A DNA stretch of 64,000 nt from NCBI GenBank assembly GCA_964370315.1, contig CAYJIS010000002.1:62001-126000 (forward strand), in the 5' to 3' direction. Made by a program: the position numbers and the translations under genes. Shown here one piece after another: positions 17,561-26,086 of this stretch. The stretch is from CAYJFX01 sp964370315. GTDB taxonomy: Bacteria; Spirochaetota; Spirochaetia; Treponematales; Treponemataceae. Position 1 is the first letter of the stretch; every line of letters begins with the position of its first letter. The notes below the pieces were generated by a model, which had not been told where the DNA came from, did not search any database, and saw nothing but the letters and a program-made list of their open reading frames with translations.

Positions 17561-18433
17561 ATTACCTTCAGAACTTTCCGCAATAAGAAACGCTTCATCT
17601 GAGTCGCCCGCTATTGCGGACTTTTGTCTTTTAGAATAATTTTCACTATCAAGTGGCATATTTTTTATGCGAGCATCTATTCTGCTTTGAAGTAGGTTAC
17701 GTACATATATGTCAATTGCAGATTTTGCTGAAAATGAAAGATCCTCAGTAAATAATAACACCAAAAATAATTTTTCATTTTCAATATATGTTCTGTAAAT
17801 AGTAACGTTTGCTTTTGTTTTTTGTCCTTTTATATTAATTATAAAATTATTTAAAAGTTTTTTATTTGTAAACAAGGCTTGAGCAACAGGAAAGGTCTCG
17901 CAAAGAATTCCGGCTGAACTAATATTGCTTATTTTCAATGAATGATGAAAACCTTTTACTTCATACTCACCAGCAAGGTCTTTTTCTTCTTCGCAGTTTG
18001 CTCGTACAAAGTTCCTTCTTCCTTTTGCTTCATTGATATTAAGAATGCTATGAATATAATCATGAATTATTTCATCACTTTGTGAGAGAGAAACGAAACC
18101 GCCTGGTATTGAAGCATTAAGTAAAAAGTGATCCTTTTCTTTTTGCCCTGCGTAAGTCGACATAATACCAAGGATAACATTTTGAAAATTCTTATCATTA
18201 GAAATAGAGGATACAAAATTATACCATTCATCTATTAATAGCTCTGAATCGATACAAATAAAAAAAACTGCACTTGGGTATTCGCGTAAAATCGATTTTG
18301 CATATTTATAACTAGACAAAACATATAACTCATACCCCGATGTCGCTAACATTGGAATTATTGTGTCTTGAAATTTTGTTGGTGCATTTAGGAAAAAAAT
18401 TTTTCTTCCTAAATCCAAAGCTCCTGATTCCAT
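17558..18433 (-). CDS. PilZ-domain protein with receiver-like N-terminus
   Basis: PilZ domains bind cyclic di-GMP. The two-part signature is present in the middle of the protein: RNFVR (RxxxR) and NISSAG (N-x-S-x2-G) about 40 residues later. The first 130 residues resemble a receiver fold (FFLNAPTKFQDTIIPMLATSGYELYVL) but lack a convincing phospho-acceptor Asp, so it is probably a pseudo-receiver. I chose ATG 18433 because GGAGG lies 5 bases upstream; a TTG at 18451 lies before that site. It is convergent with tRNA-Thr and probably acts as a c-di-GMP effector. Confidence 0.85.
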   Translation of the reverse strand: MESGALDLGRKIFFLNAPTKFQDTIIPMLATSGYELYVLSSYKYAKSILREYPSAVFFICIDSELLIDEWYNFVSSISNDKNFQNVILGIMSTYAGQKEKDHFLLNASIPGGFVSLSQSDEIIHDYIHSILNINEAKGRRNFVRANCEEEKDLAGEYEVKGFHHSLKISNISSAGILCETFPVAQALFTNKKLLNNFIINIKGQKTKANVTIYRTYIENEKLFLVLLFTEDLSFSAKSAIDIYVRNLLQSRIDARIKNMPLDSENYSKRQKSAIAGDSDEAFLIAESSEGN

Positions 18434-18544
18434 ACATCCCTCCAGTCGCAAAAATCATTTAAAATAAACAATTATCATTACTACTTTTATGTTAACATGC
18501 ATACCTAAAGATAACAAGAGGTTTTATATCAAAATTGCAAATGT

Positions 18545-19126
18545 TTATAAAAAAAGTGATATTGCGCAGTATACAAGAAGCAACGCCATAATTGTATTTG
18601 TAATCTTTGCATACTTAGAAAACAATTTTTCAAATAGCTTTCCAAAACTAGTCCAACAAAAGGTGGAAACAAAGGTAATAAGAACTAATATAAAAGCAAA
18701 CAGAGTAATTCTTAAGGCGTCTCCAGAAAAAAAAGGCAATACATACATCTCCATAGAAACTATTGAATATATATATGCCTTAGGATTAATAAACTGTAGC
18801 ATCACACCAACCAAAAAGCTCGTGTTGCGATTGTTTTCAATAATTTCGCCCTTACTTGTTACGGTTTTAAATGCTAAATAAAGTATATAAAGTGCTCCTA
18901 TCATTGTCATTGGAACTCGTATTTTAGGAATAAAATGACTAAGGGTGGTGCCCAGCCATGCACTCACGAGCAATAAAACAAAAACTCCAAGTGATACCCC
19001 GAAATTAAACGAAAGCGACTTTTTAATACCCGCATGTTTTCCATTTGTCATACAAATAACATTATTCGGGCCTGGCGTTATTGATGTTACAACCGCATAT
19101 ACAAAAAAATTAAACCAATTAAACAA
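18545..19126 (-). CDS. LysE/RhtB-family amino-acid exporter
   Basis: A small inner-membrane exporter of the LysE/RhtB superfamily (193 aa, about six helices). The family signature after the first helix is present: TSITPGPNNVICMTNG, followed by GVSLGVFVLLL. The start is TTG with GAGG five bases upstream; no ATG fits the N-terminal helix. The exported amino acid cannot be told from sequence. It is divergent from the MATE pump, which suggests an efflux locus, but their promoters are separate. Confidence 0.88.
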   Translation of the reverse strand: MFNWFNFFVYAVVTSITPGPNNVICMTNGKHAGIKKSLSFNFGVSLGVFVLLLVSAWLGTTLSHFIPKIRVPMTMIGALYILYLAFKTVTSKGEIIENNRNTSFLVGVMLQFINPKAYIYSIVSMEMYVLPFFSGDALRITLFAFILVLITFVSTFCWTSFGKLFEKLFSKYAKITNTIMALLLVYCAISLFL

Positions 19127-19199
19127 AACTGCCTCTTTTTTAAAATACTTTATTGGAGTATATAGTGTAATAGCACTAATGTCAATTTAATATACTTCC

Positions 19200-19250
19200 T
19201 TGACATTACATATAGAACTATATATAGTATCTAATACAGTATTTGATACT
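19200..19250 (+). promoter_or_regulatory. Promoter with palindromic operator upstream of the MATE gene
   Basis: TTGACA (19200-19205), spacer 17, TATAGT (19223-19228). A 25-base dyad spans 19226-19250: AGTATC, t, AATAC, a, GTATT, t, GATACT, with only the two t positions unpaired. It overlaps the end of the -10 box and the predicted start site near 19235, as expected for a dimeric repressor. A T run follows, but since transcription starts inside the dyad a terminator is unlikely. Confidence 0.7.
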
Positions 19251-19324
19251 GCTTTTTTTTCAAATCACCTTGAAAACAGATTGAAAAAATATTTTTCAGT
19301 GCACTACAGCCTAAAGGGTATAAA

Positions 19325-20650
19325 ATGAGTGAAAATAAAATTTCTACCGAATTTAGTTTTGGTGGCTTATTAAAGTATGCCTTCCCATCTACCATTATGA
19401 TGATGTTTATTTCTTCATATACAATAGTGGACGGTCTTTTTGTTGCTCGTTTTGTAAGCACAGATGCTCTTTCTGCAATAAACATTGTATTCCCTCTACA
19501 ACAATTATTTGGCTCAGTAGCATTTATGTTTTCTACAGGTGGAAGTGCTTTAATTGGAGCTTTACTAGGTCAAAAAAAAGACTTCGAAGCAAACAGAATT
19601 TTTTCTCTTCTTACCTTAACAATTTTTCTTTTTACCGTAGTTTGCATTATTGTTGTGTTTATTTTTGCTGAACACCTAACACTCCTTCTTGGAGCAGACG
19701 AGATACTTTTACCGTATGCAGTAACATATTTGCGAATATTTGTTTTACTTGCCCCAGCTCAGGCTCTGCAGTTCATATTTCAAAGTTTTTTTATCACTGC
19801 TGGAAAACCAACTCTCGGCTTAGTAACCACCGTGGCGGCAGGTTTATTTAACATTCTTTTTGACTATATTTTTATTGTTCCTCTCAACATGGGCATAGCT
19901 GGTGCTGCACTTGCAACAGGACTTGGGGCTTTTATTCCAACAACCGCAGGTCTAATATTTTTCTTTTCAAACAAAAAAGGCTTACACTTTCAACCTCCTG
20001 CAATAGCCCTTTGGGCAATAAAAAAAACATGTACAAACGGTTCTTCTGAAATGGTAACAAACCTTTCTGGAGCCATCACAACACTTGTATTTAATCTTCT
20101 AATGATGCGTTTTGCAGGGTCAGATGGGGTTGCATCTCTTACTGCAGTTTTGTATGCTCAGTTTGTTTTTACAGCCCTTTTCATTGGCTTTTCTATGGGA
20201 GTTGCCCCTGTTATTAGCTACCATTTTGGAGCTGAAAACAAAAAATATTTACACAAAATACAAACCCAATGTTTTATATTTATTATAGTTGCCTCTATAA
20301 TAATGTTTTCCTTAGCTTTTTTTGGATCATCTCTAGTAGCCCTTGCTTTTGCGAACAAAGGGTCAAGTGTTTACTCCTTAATTGAACATGGCATGAAACT
20401 CTTTTCTTTCTCTTTTCTTTTTTCAGGAATTAATATTTTTGCATCAAGCCATTTTACAGCATTGTCAGATGGAAAAACATCTGCCCTTATTTCTTTTTCA
20501 AGAACCTTTGTTTTTATTGTACTTGGAATTATTATTATGGCTAAACTATTTCAAATAAATGGAATGTGGCTTTCTATTCCATTTGCAGAAGCGATGACAA
20601 TAATCCTCGTTGCTTATGTATATAAAAGAAAGTCAAAAAAAGATTGCTAA
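19325..20650 (+). CDS. MATE-family multidrug/sodium efflux transporter
   Basis: 441 aa with about 12 hydrophobic helices in two homologous halves, the MATE layout. Typical segments are FVSTDALSAINIVFPLQQLFGSVAFMFSTGGSAL and, at the start of the second half, NGSSEMVTNLSGAITTLVFNLLMMRFAG. It would export cationic drugs or metabolites from the cytoplasm in exchange for Na+ or H+. An AAAGGG site precedes the ATG. The leader is about 90 bases and its promoter carries a palindromic operator, so expression is probably controlled by a repressor. No regulator gene is adjacent. Confidence 0.92.
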   Translation: MSENKISTEFSFGGLLKYAFPSTIMMMFISSYTIVDGLFVARFVSTDALSAINIVFPLQQLFGSVAFMFSTGGSALIGALLGQKKDFEANRIFSLLTLTIFLFTVVCIIVVFIFAEHLTLLLGADEILLPYAVTYLRIFVLLAPAQALQFIFQSFFITAGKPTLGLVTTVAAGLFNILFDYIFIVPLNMGIAGAALATGLGAFIPTTAGLIFFFSNKKGLHFQPPAIALWAIKKTCTNGSSEMVTNLSGAITTLVFNLLMMRFAGSDGVASLTAVLYAQFVFTALFIGFSMGVAPVISYHFGAENKKYLHKIQTQCFIFIIVASIIMFSLAFFGSSLVALAFANKGSSVYSLIEHGMKLFSFSFLFSGINIFASSHFTALSDGKTSALISFSRTFVFIVLGIIIMAKLFQINGMWLSIPFAEAMTIILVAYVYKRKSKKDC

Positions 20651-20679
20651 ATCGCATTTGCAACCATTATATTCTCCCC

Positions 20680-20708
20680 TTGTCAACTTATAGGGTTTAT
20701 GTTAGAAT
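20680..20708 (+). promoter_or_regulatory. Promoter of galE
   Basis: TTGTCA (20680-20685), spacer 17, TAGAAT (20703-20708); AGGAGG then precedes the GTG start. Confidence 0.65.
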
Positions 20709-20728
20709 AAAAGTACATAGGAGGAGCT

Positions 20729-21694
20729 GTGAAAGTACTTGTAATTGGTGGCGCAGGCTACATCGGAAGCCATGTTGTAAAAGAATTGATGGCTGAAAAC
20801 CATTCTGTATGTGTTTTTGACAATTTTTCTTCTGGATTAAAAGAAAATCTTTTTTCTCAAAATGAACTTATTGAAGGTGATATACTAAAGACAGAGGATC
20901 TTGACGCAGCTTTTACTAAAAACTTTGATGCCTTTATACATTTAGCAGCATTCAAAGCTGCAGGCGAATCAATGATTATCCCTGAAAAATATTCTGTAAA
21001 TAATATAACAGGAACCTTAAACATACTTAACTCTGCTGTAAAACATAACTGCAAATATATGGTTTTTTCTTCTTCAGCGGCCATATTCGGAGAACCTCAG
21101 TATTTACCTATGGATGAAAAACATCCTAAAAACCCAGAAAACTATTATGGGTTCACAAAGCTTGATATTGAATCCTATATGGACTGGTATGATAAACTTA
21201 AAGATTTAAAATTTGCGTCTCTGCGCTATTTTAATGCTGCAGGATATGATCCAGACGGCGTACTTACTGGCTTAGAAAAAAACCCTGCGAACTTACTGCC
21301 AGTAATTATGGAAGTTGCTTGTGGAATGAGAAAAGAACTTCAAGTTTTTGGACAAGATTATGACACAAGAGATGGCACATGCATAAGAGATTATGTTCAT
21401 GTAAAAGACTTAGCAATAGCACACGTAAAAGCATTAGATTATATTAAAAGCAAAAACGAAAGCATAAAAGTTAACTTAGGAAGCGAAGTTGGAATTACGG
21501 TTACAGAAATGCTTGAAACTGCGCGACGAATAACAGGAAAAGAAATACCAACAAAATACGTTGAGCGCAGAGCAGGAGATCCTGCATGCTTGTATGCAAC
21601 ATCTGCCTATGCAAGAGAAAAACTCAACTGGAAAGCAGAGTGCTCTGATGTTGAAGCCTTAGTTAGTTCAACATGGAATGTCTATAATAAATAA
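20729..21694 (+). CDS. galE: UDP-glucose 4-epimerase GalE
   Basis: Short-chain dehydrogenase-type epimerase that interconverts UDP-glucose and UDP-galactose with bound NAD. The NAD motif is GGAGYIGSHVV at the N-terminus, the catalytic pair is Tyr and Lys in NYYGFTKLD, and FNAAGYDPDG, RDGTCIRDYVHVKDLA and YVERRAGDPA are GalE hallmarks. The length of 321 aa is slightly short but complete. The start is GTG with AGGAGG seven bases before it. With the Mgl transporter it links galactose to glycolysis and to sugar nucleotides for the envelope. The M20 peptidase gene follows closely. Confidence 0.93.
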   Translation: MKVLVIGGAGYIGSHVVKELMAENHSVCVFDNFSSGLKENLFSQNELIEGDILKTEDLDAAFTKNFDAFIHLAAFKAAGESMIIPEKYSVNNITGTLNILNSAVKHNCKYMVFSSSAAIFGEPQYLPMDEKHPKNPENYYGFTKLDIESYMDWYDKLKDLKFASLRYFNAAGYDPDGVLTGLEKNPANLLPVIMEVACGMRKELQVFGQDYDTRDGTCIRDYVHVKDLAIAHVKALDYIKSKNESIKVNLGSEVGITVTEMLETARRITGKEIPTKYVERRAGDPACLYATSAYAREKLNWKAECSDVEALVSSTWNVYNK

Positions 21695-21705
21695 AGGTTT
21701 TGCAA

Positions 21706-22938
21706 GTGGAAGCGCAAGCATTTAAAACTGTTTTTACTTACCTTGAAAACAGTAAAGATACAGTTATTGAGTTACAATCTCTTTTAACTTCAATAAAGGC
21801 CATAGCACCAGAAAGCAATGGGGACGGAGAAATTGAAAAATGCATTGCCCTTGAAAAATGGTTGGTTAAAAATGGAATAACCAATCTAGAGCGCTTTGAT
21901 GCACCAGATTCTCGTGTTTCTTCTGGCATTCGACCAAACCTTCTTGCTACAATTGAAGGAGAAAACAGAGAAAACCGAATTTGGATTATGGCACACATGG
22001 ATGTTGTGCCCGAAGGTGATATTTCTCTTTGGAATTCAAATCCGTGGGAACTTGTAGAAAAAAATGAAATTCTTTATGGACGAGGCGTTGAAGATAATCA
22101 TCAAGGCTTAGTGTCTGGAATCATTGCAGCACTTGCATTTACAAAAAACCAAATTAAACCCAAGAACACCATAAAACTGCTTTTTGTTGCAGATGAAGAA
22201 GTAGGTTCTGCGTACGGTATTCAGTATTTGTTAGAAAAGCACTCCTTATTTAAAAATACAGATATAATAATTATACCTGATGCGGGAGATGCAAAAGGCG
22301 AAACAATTGAAGTTGCTGAAAAAACAGGATTGCTACTCAAATTTATAGTAAAAGGACAACAAGCCCACGGCTCTCGTCCCGACTTAGGTTCAAATGCATG
22401 CATTGCAGGTTCGGCTCTTGCTCTTTTATTGCATGATTTAGAAAACCACTTTAACCAAAAAGATGATATTTTTGAATCAAATTACTCTACCTTTCAACCT
22501 ACAAAGCGAGAAGCAAATGTACCAAATATAAACACCATTCCTGCGGAGGATATTTTTTACATGGACTGTAGAGTTCTACCTTGTTATGAAATAGATAACA
22601 TCCGCACAGAAATAAAATCTCGAAGCAAAAAGATAGAAACCCAATATAATGTAACAGTGAAATTTGAAGAAGAAAAAACAAAAAAAACACCACCAACACC
22701 AATTGATGCACCCGTAGTAAAGGCTCTAACAAAGGCCCTAAAAGAGCTTAGAGGCATTACAGCGAGACCAATTGGCATTGGAGGAGGAACGGTTGGTGCC
22801 TTTCTCAGATTAAAAGGCTATGATGTAGCAGTATGGTCAACACTTGATGATACATGCCACATGCCAAATGAAAGTAGTTCAATAAAAAATACAATTGAGG
22901 ATGCAAAGGTTTTTGCATATATGTTTGGAGGTAAATAA
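21706..22938 (+). CDS. M20-family metallopeptidase (ArgE/DapE/PepV type)
   Basis: A two-zinc hydrolase that cuts small peptides or acyl-amino acids. Metal ligands in order: His-Asp in MAHMDVVPEG, Asp in GRGVEDNHQG, the catalytic Glu pair in FVADEEVGSAYG, Asp in IIPDAGD, and a C-terminal His in DDTCHMPNE. The inserted dimerisation domain is also present (KGQQAHGSRPDLGSN). I chose GTG 21706, eight bases from AAAGG; TTG 21700 is only two bases from it. It follows galE by about 11 bases and is followed by the lipoprotein triad. The exact substrate is unknown. Confidence 0.88.
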   Translation: MEAQAFKTVFTYLENSKDTVIELQSLLTSIKAIAPESNGDGEIEKCIALEKWLVKNGITNLERFDAPDSRVSSGIRPNLLATIEGENRENRIWIMAHMDVVPEGDISLWNSNPWELVEKNEILYGRGVEDNHQGLVSGIIAALAFTKNQIKPKNTIKLLFVADEEVGSAYGIQYLLEKHSLFKNTDIIIIPDAGDAKGETIEVAEKTGLLLKFIVKGQQAHGSRPDLGSNACIAGSALALLLHDLENHFNQKDDIFESNYSTFQPTKREANVPNINTIPAEDIFYMDCRVLPCYEIDNIRTEIKSRSKKIETQYNVTVKFEEEKTKKTPPTPIDAPVVKALTKALKELRGITARPIGIGGGTVGAFLRLKGYDVAVWSTLDDTCHMPNESSSIKNTIEDAKVFAYMFGGK

Positions 22939-22939
22939 C

Positions 22940-23536
22940 ATGAAAAAAGTATTTGGTCTTGTATTAGCAATAGCATTATTAGCAGGATGCACTTCTATGA
23001 ACGTTGAGCGAATAGACGCTAGTACACAAACAGATTTGAGTGGCTATTGGAATGACACAGATGTACGTTTAGTAGCAGATTCACTCGTAAAAGAATGTGT
23101 TTCTGCTGCAGCTATAACAAATTACATTCGAGAAAATCAAGAATTACCCGTAGTAATTGTTGGTTCCTTTAGAAATCAAAGCGATGAGCATATTGATACA
23201 TCAATTTTGTCTCAAAAATTTGAAGTAGCTCTTGTTAACAGCGGCAGAGTTGACTTTGTTGCTGATGCAGAACAAAGGGAAGATCTTCGTCAAGAAAGAG
23301 TAGAACAACAAGAATGGGCAAGCGAAGAAACCGCTAGCCGTCTTGCCAATGAAACCGGAGCAGATTTTATGCTCGTGGGTACAGTAAAAACAATTGTCGA
23401 TGCCTATGATAACGAATCTACTAGAACGTACTTTATAACAGCCGAATTAATCGATATCGAAACTAACAGAAAACTCTGGATTGGAGAAAATTCTGAAATA
23501 AAGAAGTTTATTACGAAGCCCCGAGCTCGTTTTTAA
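22940..23536 (+). CDS. LpoB-like penicillin-binding-protein activator lipoprotein
   Basis: An outer-membrane lipoprotein family; in E. coli LpoB activates PBP1b for wall synthesis. Features here are a signal ending in LLAGC (Cys17), YWNDTDVRLVADSLV, VVIVGSFRNQSDEHIDTS, a QEWASEETASRLANETGADFMLVGTV block and RTYFITAELIDIETNRKLW, all matching the LpoB/COG3417 pattern. ATG 22940 has GGAGG in good position; an earlier in-frame ATG at 22895 lies inside the preceding gene. It heads a triad with COG3014-like and LPP20-like lipoproteins. Confidence 0.85.
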   Translation: MKKVFGLVLAIALLAGCTSMNVERIDASTQTDLSGYWNDTDVRLVADSLVKECVSAAAITNYIRENQELPVVIVGSFRNQSDEHIDTSILSQKFEVALVNSGRVDFVADAEQREDLRQERVEQQEWASEETASRLANETGADFMLVGTVKTIVDAYDNESTRTYFITAELIDIETNRKLWIGENSEIKKFITKPRARF

Positions 23537-23539
23537 TGT

Positions 23540-24931
23540 ATGCCGAAAACACAGGATATAGTACATAAAACATGTATCTCAAATATAAAGGAGTTTTTTT
23601 TATTTAAAAAAAGACTCCTTCTAATCCTGTGTTCTTTTCTTTTCTTTTCCTGTTCGTCTACCAGAGAATTTAATACTATAGACAACAATGCCTTCTCGGG
23701 CAATTTTTCGCAAGCACAAACACATTTAGAAGAAAACAAAGAAAGTCTGTACTTAAAAACAGACCAAGTTTTATATAACCTAGATTCAGGAATGTTATTT
23801 CATTTCGAAGGTAACTATGCAGAATCAAACATGAGGTTATCCCAAGCAGAGAGATTAATCGAAGACTATTATGCAGTAAGCATTACACAATCAATAGGAT
23901 CATATATGCTAAACGATAACATAATAGACTATGCTGGTGAGGACTTCGAAGATATCTATACAAACCTATTTATGTCAATTAATTACATTCAATTGGGAGA
24001 AACTGACTCTGCCTTTGTAGAAATAAGAAGGTTTAACAACAAGCTTCAACTACTATCACAAAAGTATTCTCAGGCTCTTGTGGAGGCCCGAAATCAAGTT
24101 GCTTTACAAGGCTATAATGCTGAAGGCCTCCTCCCTCAAGGGATAGAAAATCAAACAATCGAATTTTACGATTCGGCATTTGCAAGATATGTAAGTATGC
24201 TCTTATATAGATCTCAAGGGAACCTTGATTCGGCCCAAATAGATAAAAAGTTTATAGAAACAGCATTTGCAACACAATCGCAACTATACCCCTTTCCGGT
24301 GCCCGAAGCAGTTGATGAAGAGTTGAATATCCCAAGAAACAAAGAAAGACTAAACTTTTTTACTTACACGGGATTAGCCCCTGAAAAAGAAGAAGAAATT
24401 ATTCGCCTTTCTGGACTTGTTGGAGGAAGTTGGTTTAAACTTGCCCTCCCTATTATGAAAAAAAAACCTTCGATTGTTTCTTCAATAACGGTTCATGCAA
24501 CAGATGAAAATGGAAATGTTTTTACTGATAATCTAGAAATAATTGAAAGCATTGAAAATATAGCGACAGACACATTTCAGCAGCGACAAGGATTAATTTA
24601 CTTAAAAACCCTTGTTCGTTCAATTTCAAAAACTGCAGTCAATTCAACAATAACAAGTGCAATTTACCAAAGCGAGGCAAGCAGTTTGGCTCTTTTGTAT
24701 AATTTGGCAGCCGATGTTTTTATAGAAGTTTCAGAAACGGCAGACCTAAGATCATCTAGGTATTTTCCAGCCAATGTATGGGTCGGGGGAATTAACCTAG
24801 ACACAGGAACATACACGGTACAAGTGACAGGTTTTGACAGTTTTAACAACATAGTGTATGATACAATAACAGAAAATGTTGAAGTTAAAGCAAATAAGGT
24901 TAACTTAGTGGAGAGCGTATGCTTACAATAA
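23540..24931 (+). CDS. COG3014-like lipoprotein of the LpoB triad
   Basis: Resembles the uncharacterised COG3014 group, often found between LpoB-like and LPP20-like genes. The lipobox is FFSC, reached only after a 24-residue N-terminus if ATG 23540 is used. The mature part is helical with TPR-like pieces (GNYAESNMRLSQAERLIED, NYIQLGETDSAFVEIRRFNN), then a beta-rich C-terminus (VWVGGINLDTGTYTVQVTGFD). ATG 23540 has no Shine-Dalgarno site, whereas a perfect AAAGGAG (23587-23593) lies downstream with no usable start codon after it. The start is therefore uncertain; the gene itself is not. Confidence 0.8.
   Translation: MPKTQDIVHKTCISNIKEFFLFKKRLLLILCSFLFFSCSSTREFNTIDNNAFSGNFSQAQTHLEENKESLYLKTDQVLYNLDSGMLFHFEGNYAESNMRLSQAERLIEDYYAVSITQSIGSYMLNDNIIDYAGEDFEDIYTNLFMSINYIQLGETDSAFVEIRRFNNKLQLLSQKYSQALVEARNQVALQGYNAEGLLPQGIENQTIEFYDSAFARYVSMLLYRSQGNLDSAQIDKKFIETAFATQSQLYPFPVPEAVDEELNIPRNKERLNFFTYTGLAPEKEEEIIRLSGLVGGSWFKLALPIMKKKPSIVSSITVHATDENGNVFTDNLEIIESIENIATDTFQQRQGLIYLKTLVRSISKTAVNSTITSAIYQSEASSLALLYNLAADVFIEVSETADLRSSRYFPANVWVGGINLDTGTYTVQVTGFDSFNNIVYDTITENVEVKANKVNLVESVCLQ
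23588..23620 (+). other. Hairpin that would hide the AAGGAG in the 5' part of the COG3014-like gene
   Basis: AAGGAGT plus seven T (23588-23601) pairs with seven A, one bulged G, and ACTCCTT (23606-23620). The loop is four bases. It lies over the only good Shine-Dalgarno-like site near this gene. Confidence 0.45.
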
Positions 24932-25953
24932 ATAAAATATTACCATTCATAATACTATCAAGTTTTGTAACACTTGTATCCTGCACAAGCACAAAAATGC
25001 AGTCGTCAACAACACCACCTGATTGGGTAATAAACACATCGTCTGCTTACCCTGAAAGTGAATATATAGCAGCGGTAGGGTTTTCAACAGATAGAAACTC
25101 GGCTGAAGCACAGGCTATTTCTAATGTAAGTAAAATAATACGCCAAAAAGTAGAGGCCCAAAGTACAGCTACACAAGTATTTGAAAACAATTTAACAGAA
25201 CAAACAAACACCCTTGAAACTAATGTAAAAACAAGTACCATTTTAGACGAAATAAGTGGCATAAAAATACAAGAAATATGGATAAACAACACAGGAACAG
25301 TGTACGCCTTAGCAACAATAAACAAAAATGAAACAGGTGCATATTACAGAAATAAAATCAAAGACAATGAAGCTGCAATTAATGCATTAATTAATGTTAT
25401 GTTAAACAACGAGGCAACATTTGAGGGAATAGATGCAATTGAAAAGGCATTGGCTATAGCAAAGGAAAACGCAATCTACATAGACATGCTGGCTGTTATT
25501 AATCCTTCAATGTATAAAAGCCTCTCTTTAGCGTATCAAAGTGACACAGCCCTTGAAGTGGTTGCTCAAAAGGAAAGAGAAAAAATTGTAGTTAGTATTT
25601 TTGTTCAAAATGACTCTAACGGCAGAATTGCATCAATGCTTAGCACCCTATTTTCTAACAATGGATATAAAACCAGCATTGCAACTTCAAGCAATGAAAA
25701 CTCTTACGCCTACACCCTCAGCGCAAACCTTTCAGTAGAAGACCTTGAAATGACCTCAACCCAAAACAATGAATACGTGCGCTTTGTATTAGATACAAAA
25801 CTTATAAACAAAGCTGGGAAAACACTTCTTGCTTGGAACACAAACGGCAGAGAAGCACACTTTACACACAACGAAGCCGCCCAAAGGGCAATTAGAACAA
25901 TCGAAGAAAGAATTCAAAAAGAATATAAAAAAGAATTAGAAAAATTTCTATAA
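24919..25953 (+). CDS. LPP20-family lipoprotein
   Basis: Signal peptide ending in VSC (Cys22), then the LPP20 signature region: PDWVINTSSAYPESEYIAAVG followed by a DRNSAEAQAISNVSKIIRQKVEAQ helix. This family occurs in the outer membrane of many Gram-negative bacteria and its role is not settled. The second half (VVSIFVQNDSNGRIASMLSTLFSNNGYK) looks like a separate alpha/beta domain. It overlaps the COG3014-like gene by 13 bases, so the triad is translationally coupled. A GC-rich repeat begins three bases after its stop. Confidence 0.82.
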   Translation: MLTINKILPFIILSSFVTLVSCTSTKMQSSTTPPDWVINTSSAYPESEYIAAVGFSTDRNSAEAQAISNVSKIIRQKVEAQSTATQVFENNLTEQTNTLETNVKTSTILDEISGIKIQEIWINNTGTVYALATINKNETGAYYRNKIKDNEAAINALINVMLNNEATFEGIDAIEKALAIAKENAIYIDMLAVINPSMYKSLSLAYQSDTALEVVAQKEREKIVVSIFVQNDSNGRIASMLSTLFSNNGYKTSIATSSNENSYAYTLSANLSVEDLEMTSTQNNEYVRFVLDTKLINKAGKTLLAWNTNGREAHFTHNEAAQRAIRTIEERIQKEYKKELEKFL

Positions 25954-26072
25954 AAAGGGCAGTTCCTCAAGCAAGCTTGAGGTCGCGCTTTTCGCCTTTG
26001 CGTTTCACTCCATTCGTCGCCATATCCATAATCGACGAACGCCTTCGGCGAGGCTACAATCGCTACTGCTCT
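25954..26072 (+). repeat. GC-rich stem-loop repeat element, copy A
   Basis: Directly after a stop codon: GGGCAGTTC, then CCTCAAGC-AA-GCTTGAGG (25965-25982), then TCGCGCTTTTCGC, followed by further dyads (TTCGTCG/CGACGAA and CGCC-TTC-GGCG). No ORF is supported. Base composition is far richer in G and C than the neighbours. Flanks resemble copies B (36481-36577, minus) and C (63931-64000). Confidence 0.6.
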
Positions 26073-26086
26073 CTGCAAACCAAGAA

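Noticed and set aside
19226..19250. Intrinsic terminator upstream of the MATE gene
   Set aside because: A T run follows, but the predicted transcription start lies inside the dyad, so an operator fits better.
25954..26072. Ordinary terminator for the lipoprotein triad
   Set aside because: No T run follows the stem; there are several GC-rich dyads and flanks shared with two other copies.
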